Below, piece by piece: positions 9,439-18,152 of a stretch of DNA of 64,000 bases (position 1 is the stretch's first letter; each line of letters starts with the position of its first letter). Where the stretch lies: positions 1-64,000 of the forward strand of contig JAJFKY010000016.1 of NCBI GenBank assembly GCA_021772975.1. The letters run 5' to 3'. This DNA is from Gammaproteobacteria bacterium. GTDB lineage: Bacteria > Pseudomonadota > Gammaproteobacteria > Xanthomonadales > Wenzhouxiangellaceae. Made by a program: the position numbers and the translations under genes. The notes beneath the pieces are model-generated. The model did not search any database, was not told where the DNA came from, and saw nothing but the letters and a program-made list of their open reading frames with translations.

Positions 9439-10071
9439 ATGCTTGAACTGATCAGCAAAATCGTGCTCGCTTATCTGCTGGGATCAATATCCGGCAGTCT
9501 GTTACTGGGCCGGTTCCGGGGGGTGGATATCCGCACCCAGGGCAGCGGCAATGCCGGTGGTACCAATGCGCTGCGCACCCAGGGTTTCTGGTTCGCGCTG
9601 GCGGTAGTGATCGTGGATATCGGCAAGGGCGTACTGGCTGTGGCGGTAATAGCACCATTGCCGTGGTTTGCGACCACAGGCTGGTCACCCGAATGGTTGA
9701 TGATCAGCTGTGGTCTGGCCGCCATCGCCGGCCACATCTGGCCGGTATATTTCAGTTTTCGCGGTGGTAAAGGCGCCGGTACTGTGGTTGGTGTATTGGC
9801 GGTGTTAGCGCCCTGGGTGATGCTGGGCATGCTGCTGACCTGGCTGCTGGTATTGGTATTGACCGGTTATGTCGGGCTTGCCACCATGCTGGCCGCCGCA
9901 GCGATACCTCTGCTGATGCTTATGCTGGGTCTGCATCTGCCGGCATTGCTGATCTTTGGCGGGCTGGTGGCATTGCTCATGGTGTGGACTCACCGCGGCA
10001 ATATTCAGCGTTTACAGCAGGGCACGGAAAACCGTTTTGATCGGATTCGCATCCACAACTGGCGGCGCTGA
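9439..10071 (+). CDS. plsY: Glycerol-3-phosphate acyltransferase PlsY
   Basis: 210 residues, an integral inner-membrane enzyme that moves an acyl group from acyl-phosphate to glycerol-3-phosphate. All three family motifs are visible: LLGSISGSLLLGR followed by GSGNAGGTNALR near the N-terminus, FRGGKGAGTVVGVL in the middle (usual form KGxAT) and THRGNIQRLQQGTENRF at the C-terminus. Five or six hydrophobic helices fit the known topology. It starts 24 bp after the FakA-DegV fusion, which would make the acyl-phosphate substrate, and the next gene (birA) begins at or just after its stop. The cluster is therefore probably one transcript. Confidence 0.95.
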   Translation: MLELISKIVLAYLLGSISGSLLLGRFRGVDIRTQGSGNAGGTNALRTQGFWFALAVVIVDIGKGVLAVAVIAPLPWFATTGWSPEWLMISCGLAAIAGHIWPVYFSFRGGKGAGTVVGVLAVLAPWVMLGMLLTWLLVLVLTGYVGLATMLAAAAIPLLMLMLGLHLPALLIFGGLVALLMVWTHRGNIQRLQQGTENRFDRIRIHNWRR

Positions 10072-10072
10072 A

Positions 10073-10870
10073 TTGCCCGCCGGCCAGGCGCTCGACGCGG
10101 GCCTGATTCAAGCCAGCCTGACCCCGCAGGCAGCGCATTGCATCGATCGTCTGACCATTTTGCACCAGGTCGACTCCACCAACAGCTGGATCAAACAACA
10201 GCCCGAGCCGGGTGTGCTGGCCTGTCTGGCCGAACAGCAGACCGGCGGGCGTGGCCGGCGCGGCCGGCAATGGTCGTCACCGGCTGGCGCCGGTATCTGG
10301 TTATCGCTGCGCTGGCCGTTTGCGCACCCGGCCGCGCAGCTGGGCCTGTTAAGCCTGCGCACCGGTCTGGCGATACGCCAGGCTGTCACCGCCAATACCG
10401 GTCTGCCGGTGCAGTTGAAATGGCCCAATGATCTGATGCTGGTGGGGCGTAAGCTGGCCGGAATTCTGGTCGAACTGCAATCCGGCGGTGCTGACCAAAC
10501 CATGGTCATTATCGGTATTGGTCTGAATGTACGCTGGCCCGATGCGCAGCCCATGCCATCGGATTGGGCAGACTGTCGGCAGGCACAGCCGCCGGTGGTT
10601 CGTAATCAACTGGCGGCAGCGATTCTAAATGAGTTGGTCAGTGAGTTCGCCAGCGACGCCCAGCCTTCGGCCTGCAGCGTGATCGCCCGCTGGTGGCAGC
10701 ACGATATGCTGGCCGGTCAGCGGGTCAGGGTGGAACACAACGGACAGCGTTATCTCGGCCGGGCGGCCGGCATTGCCGCGGATGGCGCGTTTGTACTGGA
10801 TTGCGACGCACGGTTACAGCATTTTCATTCCAGCGAAGTCAGCATTCGGCTGGTGCAGGCGGACGCATGA
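10073..10870 (+). CDS. birA: Biotin-[acetyl-CoA-carboxylase] ligase, catalytic form without DNA-binding domain
   Basis: About 265 residues if translation starts at the TTG at 10073, directly after the plsY stop. The exact start is uncertain, and the frame is open further upstream inside plsY. The catalytic core is clear: HQVDSTNSW, the biotinyl-AMP loop GRGRRGRQWSS, the LKWPNDLML motif with the biotin-contacting Lys, GRKLAGILVEL and GIGLNVRW, then a small SH3-like C-terminal domain. The N-terminal winged helix of bifunctional BirA is missing, since plsY occupies that DNA. So this is a monofunctional (class I) ligase that attaches biotin to the carboxylase carrier protein without acting as a repressor. 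It overlaps coaX by 4 bp (ATGA). Confidence 0.9.
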   Translation: MPAGQALDAGLIQASLTPQAAHCIDRLTILHQVDSTNSWIKQQPEPGVLACLAEQQTGGRGRRGRQWSSPAGAGIWLSLRWPFAHPAAQLGLLSLRTGLAIRQAVTANTGLPVQLKWPNDLMLVGRKLAGILVELQSGGADQTMVIIGIGLNVRWPDAQPMPSDWADCRQAQPPVVRNQLAAAILNELVSEFASDAQPSACSVIARWWQHDMLAGQRVRVEHNGQRYLGRAAGIAADGAFVLDCDARLQHFHSSEVSIRLVQADA

Positions 10871-11604
10871 TTCTGTACCTGGATATGGGCAACAGCCGGA
10901 TCAAGCTGCTGCTGTTAGAAGATGAGTTGGCCAGCGCGCCGCTGTTCCAGGTCGAATATGCCGAAGCTGACTGGCTGGCGGTGGTATCCGAACGGCCGGA
11001 GCGAATCATAGGCTTGTGCGTGGCGGCTGAGGCTTATGCCGGACGCATGCAGCAGATCTGCCAACAGCGCTGGGGTCAGAGTATTCACTGGTTGCGCAGC
11101 AGCGATTGTGCGGCCGGTTTGACCAATGCCTATCAGGTTCCGGAAAATCTGGGTGTGGATCGCTGGGCTGCGATGGCGGGCGCACATGCATTGCACCCCG
11201 GCGACCTGATTGTTGCTGATTTTGGCACCGCGACAACCCTGGACGCCATCACCGCTGAGGGCCGGCATCTGGGCGGCTGGATTGTGCCGGGTGTTGACGC
11301 TATGCGTCAGCTTCAGCAATCACGTCTGCCGCAGCTGTTCCGGCCCGGTGCGCCGGCCGGGAAAGTCACCAGGCTGGCCAACAGCACGGTGGATGCCCTG
11401 GAATCAGGGGTATGGCAAACTCAGGCCGGTGCCTTACAGCGGTTTATGACAATGGCAACACAGGCTGGTATGTCGTCACCCACCTGGATATTGACCGGTG
11501 GTTACGCCGGGCAGATCGAACCGCTGCTGGAACAGGCTGTTCAGACAGAGCCGCGCCTGGTGTTTTACGGGATGCGCGAGTTGGCCAGCCTGTCCAGTAC
11601 CTGA
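10867..11604 (+). CDS. coaX: Type III pantothenate kinase
   Basis: 245 residues from the ATG at 10867, which overlaps the birA stop. The longer in-frame start at 10693 lies within birA and is rejected. The N-terminus LYLDMGNSRIKLLLLE is the ASKHA phosphate-binding loop. Further motifs are NLGVDRWAAMAGAH, DFGTATTLDAI, GGWIVPGVDAM and LTGGYAGQI. CoaX catalyses the first step of coenzyme A synthesis (pantothenate to 4'-phosphopantothenate) and needs a monovalent cation. A birA-coaX order is common in proteobacteria. A palindromic repeat follows about 35 bp downstream and may end the transcript. Confidence 0.95.
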   Translation: MILYLDMGNSRIKLLLLEDELASAPLFQVEYAEADWLAVVSERPERIIGLCVAAEAYAGRMQQICQQRWGQSIHWLRSSDCAAGLTNAYQVPENLGVDRWAAMAGAHALHPGDLIVADFGTATTLDAITAEGRHLGGWIVPGVDAMRQLQQSRLPQLFRPGAPAGKVTRLANSTVDALESGVWQTQAGALQRFMTMATQAGMSSPTWILTGGYAGQIEPLLEQAVQTEPRLVFYGMRELASLSST

Positions 11605-11640
11605 TTTCTCATTTCCCAACCATTACCCGTTATCTGTAAG

Positions 11641-11699
11641 AGCCCGCTTGCGGGCGACCCCTAGCACCACCCACACCATTGGTCGCCCGCAAGCGGGCT
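11641..11699. repeat. REP-like palindrome (AGCCCGCTTGCGGGCGACC)
   Basis: Two perfectly complementary 19-bp arms, 11641-11659 and 11681-11699, separated by 21 bp. Each arm also contains an inner GCCCGCTTGCGGGC palindrome. The unit lies 36 bp after the coaX stop. It has no T-run, so it is better read as a repetitive extragenic palindrome than as a standard terminator. Confidence 0.85.
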
Positions 11700-11713
11700 C
11701 CTACAGTGGCCTT

Positions 11714-11750
11714 GTTTAGGTCGGCTTAGGCGCAGCCATAAGCCGACAGT
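11714..11750 (+). repeat. REP-like element with TAGGTCGGCTTAGGCG core
   Basis: Contains TAGGTCGGCTTAGGCG followed by TAAGCCGACAGT, an imperfect palindrome. A second copy lies at 29038-29066, also just after a gene end. Confidence 0.65.
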
Positions 11751-11860
11751 ATGCTACACGCGACAGAATCAGCCTGCCGCGCGGTAATTACCTGATAATC
11801 ATCACAGCCCCGGATGGCAGGCTGGTATGATTCAGGGTTGCTATGGCAGGGAGTTTTTCC

Positions 11861-14800
11861 ATGATTGTGAGATGTTTACTATTGCTGGCATTGCTGGCCG
11901 GCAATTCCGCCGTATGGTCCCAGGACGATGACGAAGGCCGCCTGAACAGTGCGACTTTCAGCGGTCTGAAAATGCGCACCACCGGCCCGGCATTTATGTC
12001 CGGACGGGTCGCCGATATTGCCATTCACCCGCACGACGACAACGTCTGGTATGTGGCGGTGGGTTCCGGCGGTGTCTGGAAGACGGCCAATGCCGGCATT
12101 ACCTGGAGTTCCATTTTTGATGGTCAGGAATCTTATTCGATCGGCGCTCTGAGTATTGACCAGTCCAATCCAAGCATCATCTGGGTGGGTACCGGCGAGA
12201 ATGTCGGTGGCCGGCATGTCGGCTTCGGTGACGGTATCTACCGCAGTGCGGATGGCGGCTCGAGCTGGAAAAACATGGGACTCAAGGAGTCCGAGCACAT
12301 CTCCAAAATCATCGTGCATCCGGATAATTCAGACGTGGTCTGGGTAGCGGTGCAGGGGCCGCTGTGGAGCAAGGGCGGTGAGCGTGGTTTGTATAAAACC
12401 AGCGATGCCGGTAACACCTGGACGCGCACCCTGGTAGGTGATGAAGGTGATGACCTGTGGACCGGCGTGACCGATCTGGTGATTGATCCGCGCAACCCGG
12501 ATGTCCTGTATGCCGCTACCTGGCAGCGTCATCGTACCGTGGCTGCTTATGTCGGCGGCGGACCCAATTCGGGTATTCACCGTTCTTATGACGGTGGGGA
12601 AACCTGGGAAAAACTCAGCACCGGTTTACCGCAGGGCAACCTGGGCAAAATCGGCCTGGCCATCTCGCCCCAGCAACCTGATGTGCTGTACGCCGCGATT
12701 GAGTTGAATCAGCGCACCGGTGGCGTTTACCGTTCCGCTGATCGTGGTTCTTCCTGGCAAAAGCGCTCGGATACGGTATCCGGTGGCACCGGACCACATT
12801 ACTATCAGGAACTGGTGGCCAGTCCACACGCCTTTGATCGTCTGTATCTGATGGATGTGCGGATTCAGATTTCCGATGACGGCGGCAGTACCTTCCGCAT
12901 TATGGACGAAGCGCACAAACACAGCGACAACCACGCTCTGGTATTCCGTGCTGATGACCCGGATTATCTGCTGGCCGGCACCGATGGCGGGCTATACGAA
13001 AGTTTTGATCTGGCGCAGAACTGGCGCTATATCGCCAACCTGCCGGTGACTCAGTTTTACAAGATCGCGGTGGATGATAAAGAGCCGTTTTACACCATCT
13101 ATGGCGGAACCCAGGACAACAGCACCCAGGCCGGACCTTCGCGCACTGATAACATGCATGGCGCGCGTAATTCCGACTGGGAGATAGTACTGTTCGCGGA
13201 CGGCCATCAGCCAGCCACCGAGCCGGGTAATCCGGATATCATGTATGCCGAATGGCAGCAGGGTAATCTGGTGCGGGTAGACCGGACCACCGGCGAAATT
13301 GTCTACATTCAGCCTCAGCCTGAAGCCGGTGAGCCGGAGGAACGTTTCAACTGGGATGCACCGGTGCTGGTCAGCGCACACGATCCCAAACGCATTTATT
13401 TTGCCTCACAAAGGGTGTGGCGCTCGGATAACCGGGGCGACAGCTGGCGGGCTTTGTCTGAAGACCTGACCCGCAATCAGGAGCGCATTACCCTGGAGGT
13501 CATGGGTCGGCAATGGAGCTGGGATGCGCCCTGGGATATGCTGGCCATGTCCTCCTATAACACCATTACCTCGCTGGCTGAATCACCGGTGGAGGACGGA
13601 ATTTTATACGCCGGTACCGATGACGGCTTTATCCAGGTGACCAGTGATGGCGGTGAGAACTGGCGATCAATAGCGGTTAGCAAGCTGCCGGGCGTCCCCG
13701 CTACGGCATTTGTGAACGACATCAAAGCCGATCTGTTTGATGCCGATACCGTTTATGTGGCACTGGATAACCATAAATACGGCGATTTCAAACCCTATCT
13801 GCTGCGCAGTACCGACCGCGGCCGCAGCTGGCGCTCGATGGCCGGCGACCTGCCGGATCGTCACCTGGTATGGCGATTGGTGCAGGATCACGTCAGACCC
13901 GAGTTGATGTTCGCCGGTACCGAATTTGGCATTTTCTTTACCATCAATGCTGGTAGCGACTGGGTCAAACTGACCGGTGATGTACCGACCATATCGTTCC
14001 GCGACCTCGCGATTCAGCGGCGCGAGAATGATCTGGTCGGTGGCTCGTTCGGACGGGGCATCTGGATTCTGGATGATTACAGTCCATTGCGTGAAGTGAC
14101 CGAAGCGATGCTGGATGAGGAAGCAACCCTGTTCGATGCCCGCAAGGCCTGGTGGTATATCGAGCGCGCGGTGCTGGGCTTTGGCGATAAAGGTTCCATG
14201 GGTGAAGATCTGTATACCGCGGATAATCCGCCCTTTGGCGCGGTATTTACCTATTATCTGGCGGACGGTTATCAGACCGATAAGCAGGAACGCACCAAAC
14301 AGGAAAAAGAGCTGATCGAGGCCGCTGAAGATGTGCCGTTCCCCGGCTGGCAGGCCGTGGAAGCAGAGCGGCGTCAGCCACAGCCGGCCATCGTATTAAC
14401 TGTACGTGACAGTGATGGCAACGTGGTTCGCCGTCTGGAAGGTCCAGCCGGTAAAGGCTTTAATCGGCTGGCCTGGGATTTGCGTTTTCCGGCCACCACC
14501 GCGGTAGGTAGCGGCGGCGGTGGTTTTGGTGGACCGCCGCAGGGTGTGATGGTCGCGCCCGGCGAATATAGCGTATCGATGGCCAAGCGCATCAATGGTC
14601 AGGTCACTGAGTTGGCGGGGCCTAAACCGTTCAGCGTTGAGCGGATGCGCACTGGCGCACTGGCTGGCTCGGAACCTGAACAGACAGCGGCTTTCTGGCG
14701 CGAAATTGCTGAACTGCAACGCACTACCAGCGCAGCCAATCAGGTGATTACCAGCAGCCGTGAAAAACTGGCCAATCTGAAAATAGCGCTGGATCGCACC

Positions 14801-15142
14801 GAGATCGCACCTGGTGATATGGATAACCGGATATATCAGTTAGAGCAGGAGTTGTTTGCTATCGAAGAACAGCTGGGCGGGAACCAATCCAAGGCGCTGG
14901 TGGGTGAAAATGGTCCACCTACCGTCGGCAGCCGGCTGTCGGTTGCGATGATTGGCACCATGTTGTCCACCTATGGCCCCACGCCTGTGCATCGCCGCAG
15001 TCTGGAAATCGCCGAGCAGGAGTTTGCCGGTATCCAGCAACGATTGAAGACTTTGAGCGAACAAAGCATTCCAGCATTAGAGCAAGAGCTGCGTGACGCC
15101 GGCGCGCCCTGGACACCGGGCAGTCCGTTGCCGACAGACTGA
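11861..15142 (+). CDS. Large exported BNR/sortilin-type beta-propeller protein
   Basis: 1093 residues from the ATG at 11861. GGGAG lies 7 nt upstream and the product starts with a signal peptide (MIVRCLLLLALLAGNSAVWS), so I prefer it to the in-frame start at 11843. Many Asp-box/BNR motifs of the form S-x-D-x-G-x-T/S-W are visible: SADGGSSWKNM, TSDAGNTWTR, SYDGGETWEK, SADRGSSWQK, SDNRGDSWRA, SDGGENWRS and STDRGRSWRS. These indicate two propellers like VPS10/sortilin-type proteins and xyloglucanases. The C-terminal ~300 residues leave the propeller pattern, with a GGGGFGG turn and a coiled-coil-like helical part. Related proteins are annotated only as glycosyl-hydrolase-like, and catalytic residues cannot be assigned. 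Probably periplasmic or surface-bound. Confidence 0.8.
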   Translation: MIVRCLLLLALLAGNSAVWSQDDDEGRLNSATFSGLKMRTTGPAFMSGRVADIAIHPHDDNVWYVAVGSGGVWKTANAGITWSSIFDGQESYSIGALSIDQSNPSIIWVGTGENVGGRHVGFGDGIYRSADGGSSWKNMGLKESEHISKIIVHPDNSDVVWVAVQGPLWSKGGERGLYKTSDAGNTWTRTLVGDEGDDLWTGVTDLVIDPRNPDVLYAATWQRHRTVAAYVGGGPNSGIHRSYDGGETWEKLSTGLPQGNLGKIGLAISPQQPDVLYAAIELNQRTGGVYRSADRGSSWQKRSDTVSGGTGPHYYQELVASPHAFDRLYLMDVRIQISDDGGSTFRIMDEAHKHSDNHALVFRADDPDYLLAGTDGGLYESFDLAQNWRYIANLPVTQFYKIAVDDKEPFYTIYGGTQDNSTQAGPSRTDNMHGARNSDWEIVLFADGHQPATEPGNPDIMYAEWQQGNLVRVDRTTGEIVYIQPQPEAGEPEERFNWDAPVLVSAHDPKRIYFASQRVWRSDNRGDSWRALSEDLTRNQERITLEVMGRQWSWDAPWDMLAMSSYNTITSLAESPVEDGILYAGTDDGFIQVTSDGGENWRSIAVSKLPGVPATAFVNDIKADLFDADTVYVALDNHKYGDFKPYLLRSTDRGRSWRSMAGDLPDRHLVWRLVQDHVRPELMFAGTEFGIFFTINAGSDWVKLTGDVPTISFRDLAIQRRENDLVGGSFGRGIWILDDYSPLREVTEAMLDEEATLFDARKAWWYIERAVLGFGDKGSMGEDLYTADNPPFGAVFTYYLADGYQTDKQERTKQEKELIEAAEDVPFPGWQAVEAERRQPQPAIVLTVRDSDGNVVRRLEGPAGKGFNRLAWDLRFPATTAVGSGGGGFGGPPQGVMVAPGEYSVSMAKRINGQVTELAGPKPFSVERMRTGALAGSEPEQTAAFWREIAELQRTTSAANQVITSSREKLANLKIALDRTEIAPGDMDNRIYQLEQELFAIEEQLGGNQSKALVGENGPPTVGSRLSVAMIGTMLSTYGPTPVHRRSLEIAEQEFAGIQQRLKTLSEQSIPALEQELRDAGAPWTPGSPLPTD

Positions 15143-15171
15143 GCGGTGATACCCATTCACCACTCGAGCTG

Positions 15172-15551
15172 ATACGGTCGCGCCCGGGTGCGCTCCTACA
15201 TGACCTTATGCCGGTAGGAGCGGACCCGGCCGCGATATTTATTTAACGCCAGCTGTGCTGTTCGCGCCCTGGTGCGCGCCTACGTGACCTTATGCCGGTA
15301 GGAGCGGACCCGGCCGCGATATTTATTAACATCCAGCTGTGCTGTTCGCGCCTTGGTGCGCTCCTACATGACCTTATGCCGGTAGGAGCGGACCCGGCCG
15401 CGATATTTATTAACATCCAGCCCCGCTGTTCGCGCCCGGGTGCGCTCCTACATGACCTCATGCCGGTAGGAGCGGACCCGGCCGCGATATTTATTAACAT
15501 CCAGCTGTGCTGTTCGCGCCCTGGTACGCGCCTACATGACGTTATGCCGGG
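15172..15551. repeat. 84-bp tandem repeat array of palindromic units
   Basis: The marker CCGGTAGGAG occurs at 15211, 15295, 15379 and 15463, exactly 84 bp apart, with a degenerate fifth at 15547 and a partial unit on the left. Each unit holds CGCGCCCGGGTGCGCTCCTA facing GTAGGAGCGGACCCGGCCGC, so it can fold into a long hairpin. This is the BIME-like arrangement of REP sequences. The 4.5 units differ at only a few bases. The array sits between the BNR-propeller gene and the FG-GAP gene. ORFs reading through it on both strands are by-products of the repeat. Confidence 0.95.
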
Positions 15552-15622
15552 AGCAATAATCATCAGATAATCATCAAGTTGCCATCAGGCAAGTCATCCG
15601 CTCATGAACTAATTTCCAGAGC

Positions 15623-17002
15623 ATGAACACGCGGCTGCTCCAAACCGGACGGATCAGGGCAACTACCGGGTTAAGCATAGCTCTGTTACTGGCGATGACT
15701 GCTCAGACTGCCACTGCCGAACCACCAGTAACTAACCTGCTCCTGTCGGGCGGTGATCCGTTGATTGATCGGCAGCAACTGGTGGCCGCTGCCGGGTTTA
15801 GCGCCGATGCGCTCGGGTTCAGCCTGGCGCTCGATGGTCCGGTGGCCGTGGTGGGGGCGCAGACCGCGCTGATCGGCAATGATCGGCCCGGTGCGGCATT
15901 CGTGTTCGAGTTTGATCCGGGCAGCGGTCAATGGCTGGAAACCGCCACTCTGAGCGCCGATGACGGCGCTGACCTTGAGCTGTTCGGCACCAGCGTGGCA
16001 TTGTCCGGCGATACCCTGGTGGTGGGCGCGCCCGGTGCGATGATAGACCTGAACGTGGACCAGGGCGCGGCTTATGTCTTCGTGCGCAACAATTCGGGTC
16101 TGTGGGCTCAGCAGGCCAAACTGGTTGCCGATGATGGTGCGGCCGGCGATGCTTTTGGCGTGAGTGTCACGGTTGATGGTGACTTTGCGCTGATGGGAAC
16201 GGAACTGGCGACGGTCAGTGGCAATTTTGGCCAGGGGGCGGCGTATGCATACCGGCGCAATCCGGCCAGCGGAAACTGGGCGCAGGAAGACAAGTTGATA
16301 GCACCGGACGGGGTGGCGCAGGACCGGTTCGGCTTCAGTCTGGACGTGTCCGGCGGCATTGCCGCCGTCAGTGCGTATAACGCCGAGGGTCCGATGCAGA
16401 CCCAAACCCAGGGCGCGGTGTATGTGTTTGAGCGCGCGCCGGGCGGCCAATGGAATTTCCACAGCAAGCTGTTCGCTTTCGACGGGACCGCCTCCGATAA
16501 TCTCGGCTTCGGCTTTCCCGGGGTGGCGATTGACGGCGCCATCATTCTGGTCGGCGCCGCCGAGCATATGAACCTGCGCGGGGCGGCCTATACCTTTGCG
16601 CGCGATCCGCTATCCGGTGTCTGGTTGCCCCAGGACAAGCTGATCGCAACCGATGGGGAGCAGGCGGACCAGTTCGGTCAGAGTGTGGCATTGTCCGGCG
16701 GGACTGCTCTGATCGGCGCGCCATTTGCCGCAGCACCCGAATTTCGCCAGGGCGCAGCCTATTTTTTTACTCTGCAGTCGTCGGGCAACTGGCTGCAACG
16801 TCAGCGGCTGACCTCGGATACGGAAGGCATGGCCAACGACAACCTGGGGCGCAGCGTGGCACTGTCCGCCATCAGTGCGCTGACCGGTGCGCCGTTTGCC
16901 GATCCCGACGGCAATACCGGCCAGGGCGCGGCGTATATTTTTTCCTGTGGCGACGTACTGTTCGCCGATAATTTCGAAGCGGTATCCGGCTGTGCGTTAT
17001 AA
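15623..17002 (+). CDS. Exported FG-GAP repeat protein with F-x-D-x-FE tail
   Basis: 459 residues. An N-terminal signal peptide (through about LLAMTAQTATA, near residues 18-32) precedes seven similar ~55-residue blades of the form FGxSVALSGxTLVVGAP...GAAYVF. This is the FG-GAP_2 type of seven-bladed propeller without the Asp-rich calcium loops of the protein at 3485-4993. The C-terminus reads CGDVLFADNFEAVSGCAL, with two cysteines bracketing the F-A-D-N-F-E motif. The gene starts 70 bp after the tandem array and overlaps the next gene by 11 bp, beginning a run of four exported proteins on the same strand. Confidence 0.8.
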   Translation: MNTRLLQTGRIRATTGLSIALLLAMTAQTATAEPPVTNLLLSGGDPLIDRQQLVAAAGFSADALGFSLALDGPVAVVGAQTALIGNDRPGAAFVFEFDPGSGQWLETATLSADDGADLELFGTSVALSGDTLVVGAPGAMIDLNVDQGAAYVFVRNNSGLWAQQAKLVADDGAAGDAFGVSVTVDGDFALMGTELATVSGNFGQGAAYAYRRNPASGNWAQEDKLIAPDGVAQDRFGFSLDVSGGIAAVSAYNAEGPMQTQTQGAVYVFERAPGGQWNFHSKLFAFDGTASDNLGFGFPGVAIDGAIILVGAAEHMNLRGAAYTFARDPLSGVWLPQDKLIATDGEQADQFGQSVALSGGTALIGAPFAAAPEFRQGAAYFFTLQSSGNWLQRQRLTSDTEGMANDNLGRSVALSAISALTGAPFADPDGNTGQGAAYIFSCGDVLFADNFEAVSGCAL

Positions 17003-17285
17003 CTTCTGTTGGTTGCCGACCCGCCCGGCGCTGCTGGTGATCACCGTGCTGGGCCTGCTAACGGCATGGCAGGTCAACGCGCAACTGGCTGGCGGCGACT
17101 TTGCAATCCGCCGCTCCACCATCGATGCCGGCGGCGGTCCGGCCAGTGGCGGAAATTTTGAATTGCATGGCACCATTGGCCAGCCGGATGCCGGCAACCT
17201 TAGCGGCGGGGCTTATGAATTGAAGGGCGGGTTCTGGACGCCTGATTCATCCGATCTGCTGTTTAAGGATTCCTATGAGGGTTGA
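16992..17285 (+). CDS. Small exported protein ending in LFKDSYEG
   Basis: 97 residues if translation starts at the GTG at 16992, inside the last codons of the upstream gene. A longer frame from 16887 is open but has no coding character before this point. The product has a signal peptide (about residues 1-30, ending WQVNA) and then GGDFAIRRSTIDAGGGPASG, GTIGQPDAGNLSGG and YELKGGFW. This Gly-rich short domain often precedes a GGFW segment in exported proteins of xanthomonad-like bacteria. The last residues, DLLFKDSYEG, are a variant of the F-x-D-x-FE tail. The next gene begins 3 bp later. Function unknown. Confidence 0.65.
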   Translation: MRYNFCWLPTRPALLVITVLGLLTAWQVNAQLAGGDFAIRRSTIDAGGGPASGGNFELHGTIGQPDAGNLSGGAYELKGGFWTPDSSDLLFKDSYEG

Positions 17286-17288
17286 AGC

Positions 17289-18152
17289 ATGCATATACGC
17301 ACTTTCATGATCTGCCTGAGCCTGGCGCTGTTGCCGCTGAGCACGGCGTTCGCCCAGAGCACCGCCTTCAGCTATCAGGGTCGACTGCTGGAAAGCGGTA
17401 TGCCGGCCAGCGGCATGCTGGACATTCAGTTTTCGTTGTTCGCCGCGGCTCAAGGCGGCTCGGCGATTGCACCGGATGTGTTTATTGCTGATGTGCTGCC
17501 GGATCAGGGCATTTTCAGCGTGGAACTGGATTTCGGCAGCGCGGTGCTTATCAACACGCCGCTGTGGCTGGAAATCCGGCTGCGGCCGACCGGTGGCGGG
17601 GCGTTCACGCTGTTGCGGCCCAGGCAACCGTTGAACCAGGCTCCGCGCGCGGTGCATACCCAGGCGGTCGGTCCCAACAGTGTTAACAGCAGTGCCATCA
17701 TCGATAACTCGGTTACCAGCGTCAAAATTCTTGATGGCGCGGTGCGTTCCGGTGAAATTCAGAATGGCACCATCACCCACAGTGATGTCAATACGGCTGA
17801 AATTCAGCGGCGGATCAACGGCATCTGCGGCCCAAATTTTGCCATTACCCGGGTGCTGGTGAATGGCAATGTCAATTGCACCCCCGATGAGGGTATTCTG
17901 GACTTTCCTTTCGCCGGTACGTTCTTCGCCAACGCCGAAAATGGCGCGACCGATATCGAATTGCTGCGGCCCACCGCCAATCATCTGTGCATGCTGTCCA
18001 AGGTGCAGTTGCGTGATGTGGACGGCGGTAGCGAAAATGCCTTATGCAGGGTGCGTATCTCGGGCAGCAACTGGCTGCTGGAGGCCGCCTCCGATAACGA
18101 CTCGGATGCGTTCTGCGAAGCGATTTGCCTGTCATTCAATCCGGTGCAGTAG
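17289..18152 (+). CDS. Exported protein, first of a tandem paralogous pair
   Basis: 287 residues, signal peptide MHIRTFMICLSLALLPLSTAFA. The mature part opens SFSYQG-like (FSYQGRLLESGMPASG) followed by LDIQFSLF, FSVELDFGS, PLWLEIRLRP and LLRPRQPLNQAPRAVHTQAV, and then a run of polar repeats (NSVNSSAIIDNSVTSVKI). This N-terminal module occurs widely in proteins that carry phage-tail-like or collagen-like repeats. The C-terminal half has paired cysteines (ALCRV, AFCEAICLSF). It aligns along its full length with the next gene, so the pair arose by tandem duplication. The protein is probably at the cell surface; the role is unknown. Confidence 0.7.
   Translation: MHIRTFMICLSLALLPLSTAFAQSTAFSYQGRLLESGMPASGMLDIQFSLFAAAQGGSAIAPDVFIADVLPDQGIFSVELDFGSAVLINTPLWLEIRLRPTGGGAFTLLRPRQPLNQAPRAVHTQAVGPNSVNSSAIIDNSVTSVKILDGAVRSGEIQNGTITHSDVNTAEIQRRINGICGPNFAITRVLVNGNVNCTPDEGILDFPFAGTFFANAENGATDIELLRPTANHLCMLSKVQLRDVDGGSENALCRVRISGSNWLLEAASDNDSDAFCEAICLSFNPVQ

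Noticed and set aside
15243-15563. ORFs on both strands across the 84-bp array
   Set aside because: They consist of a repeated peptide created by the array (84 is a multiple of 3) and have no ribosome site or family match.
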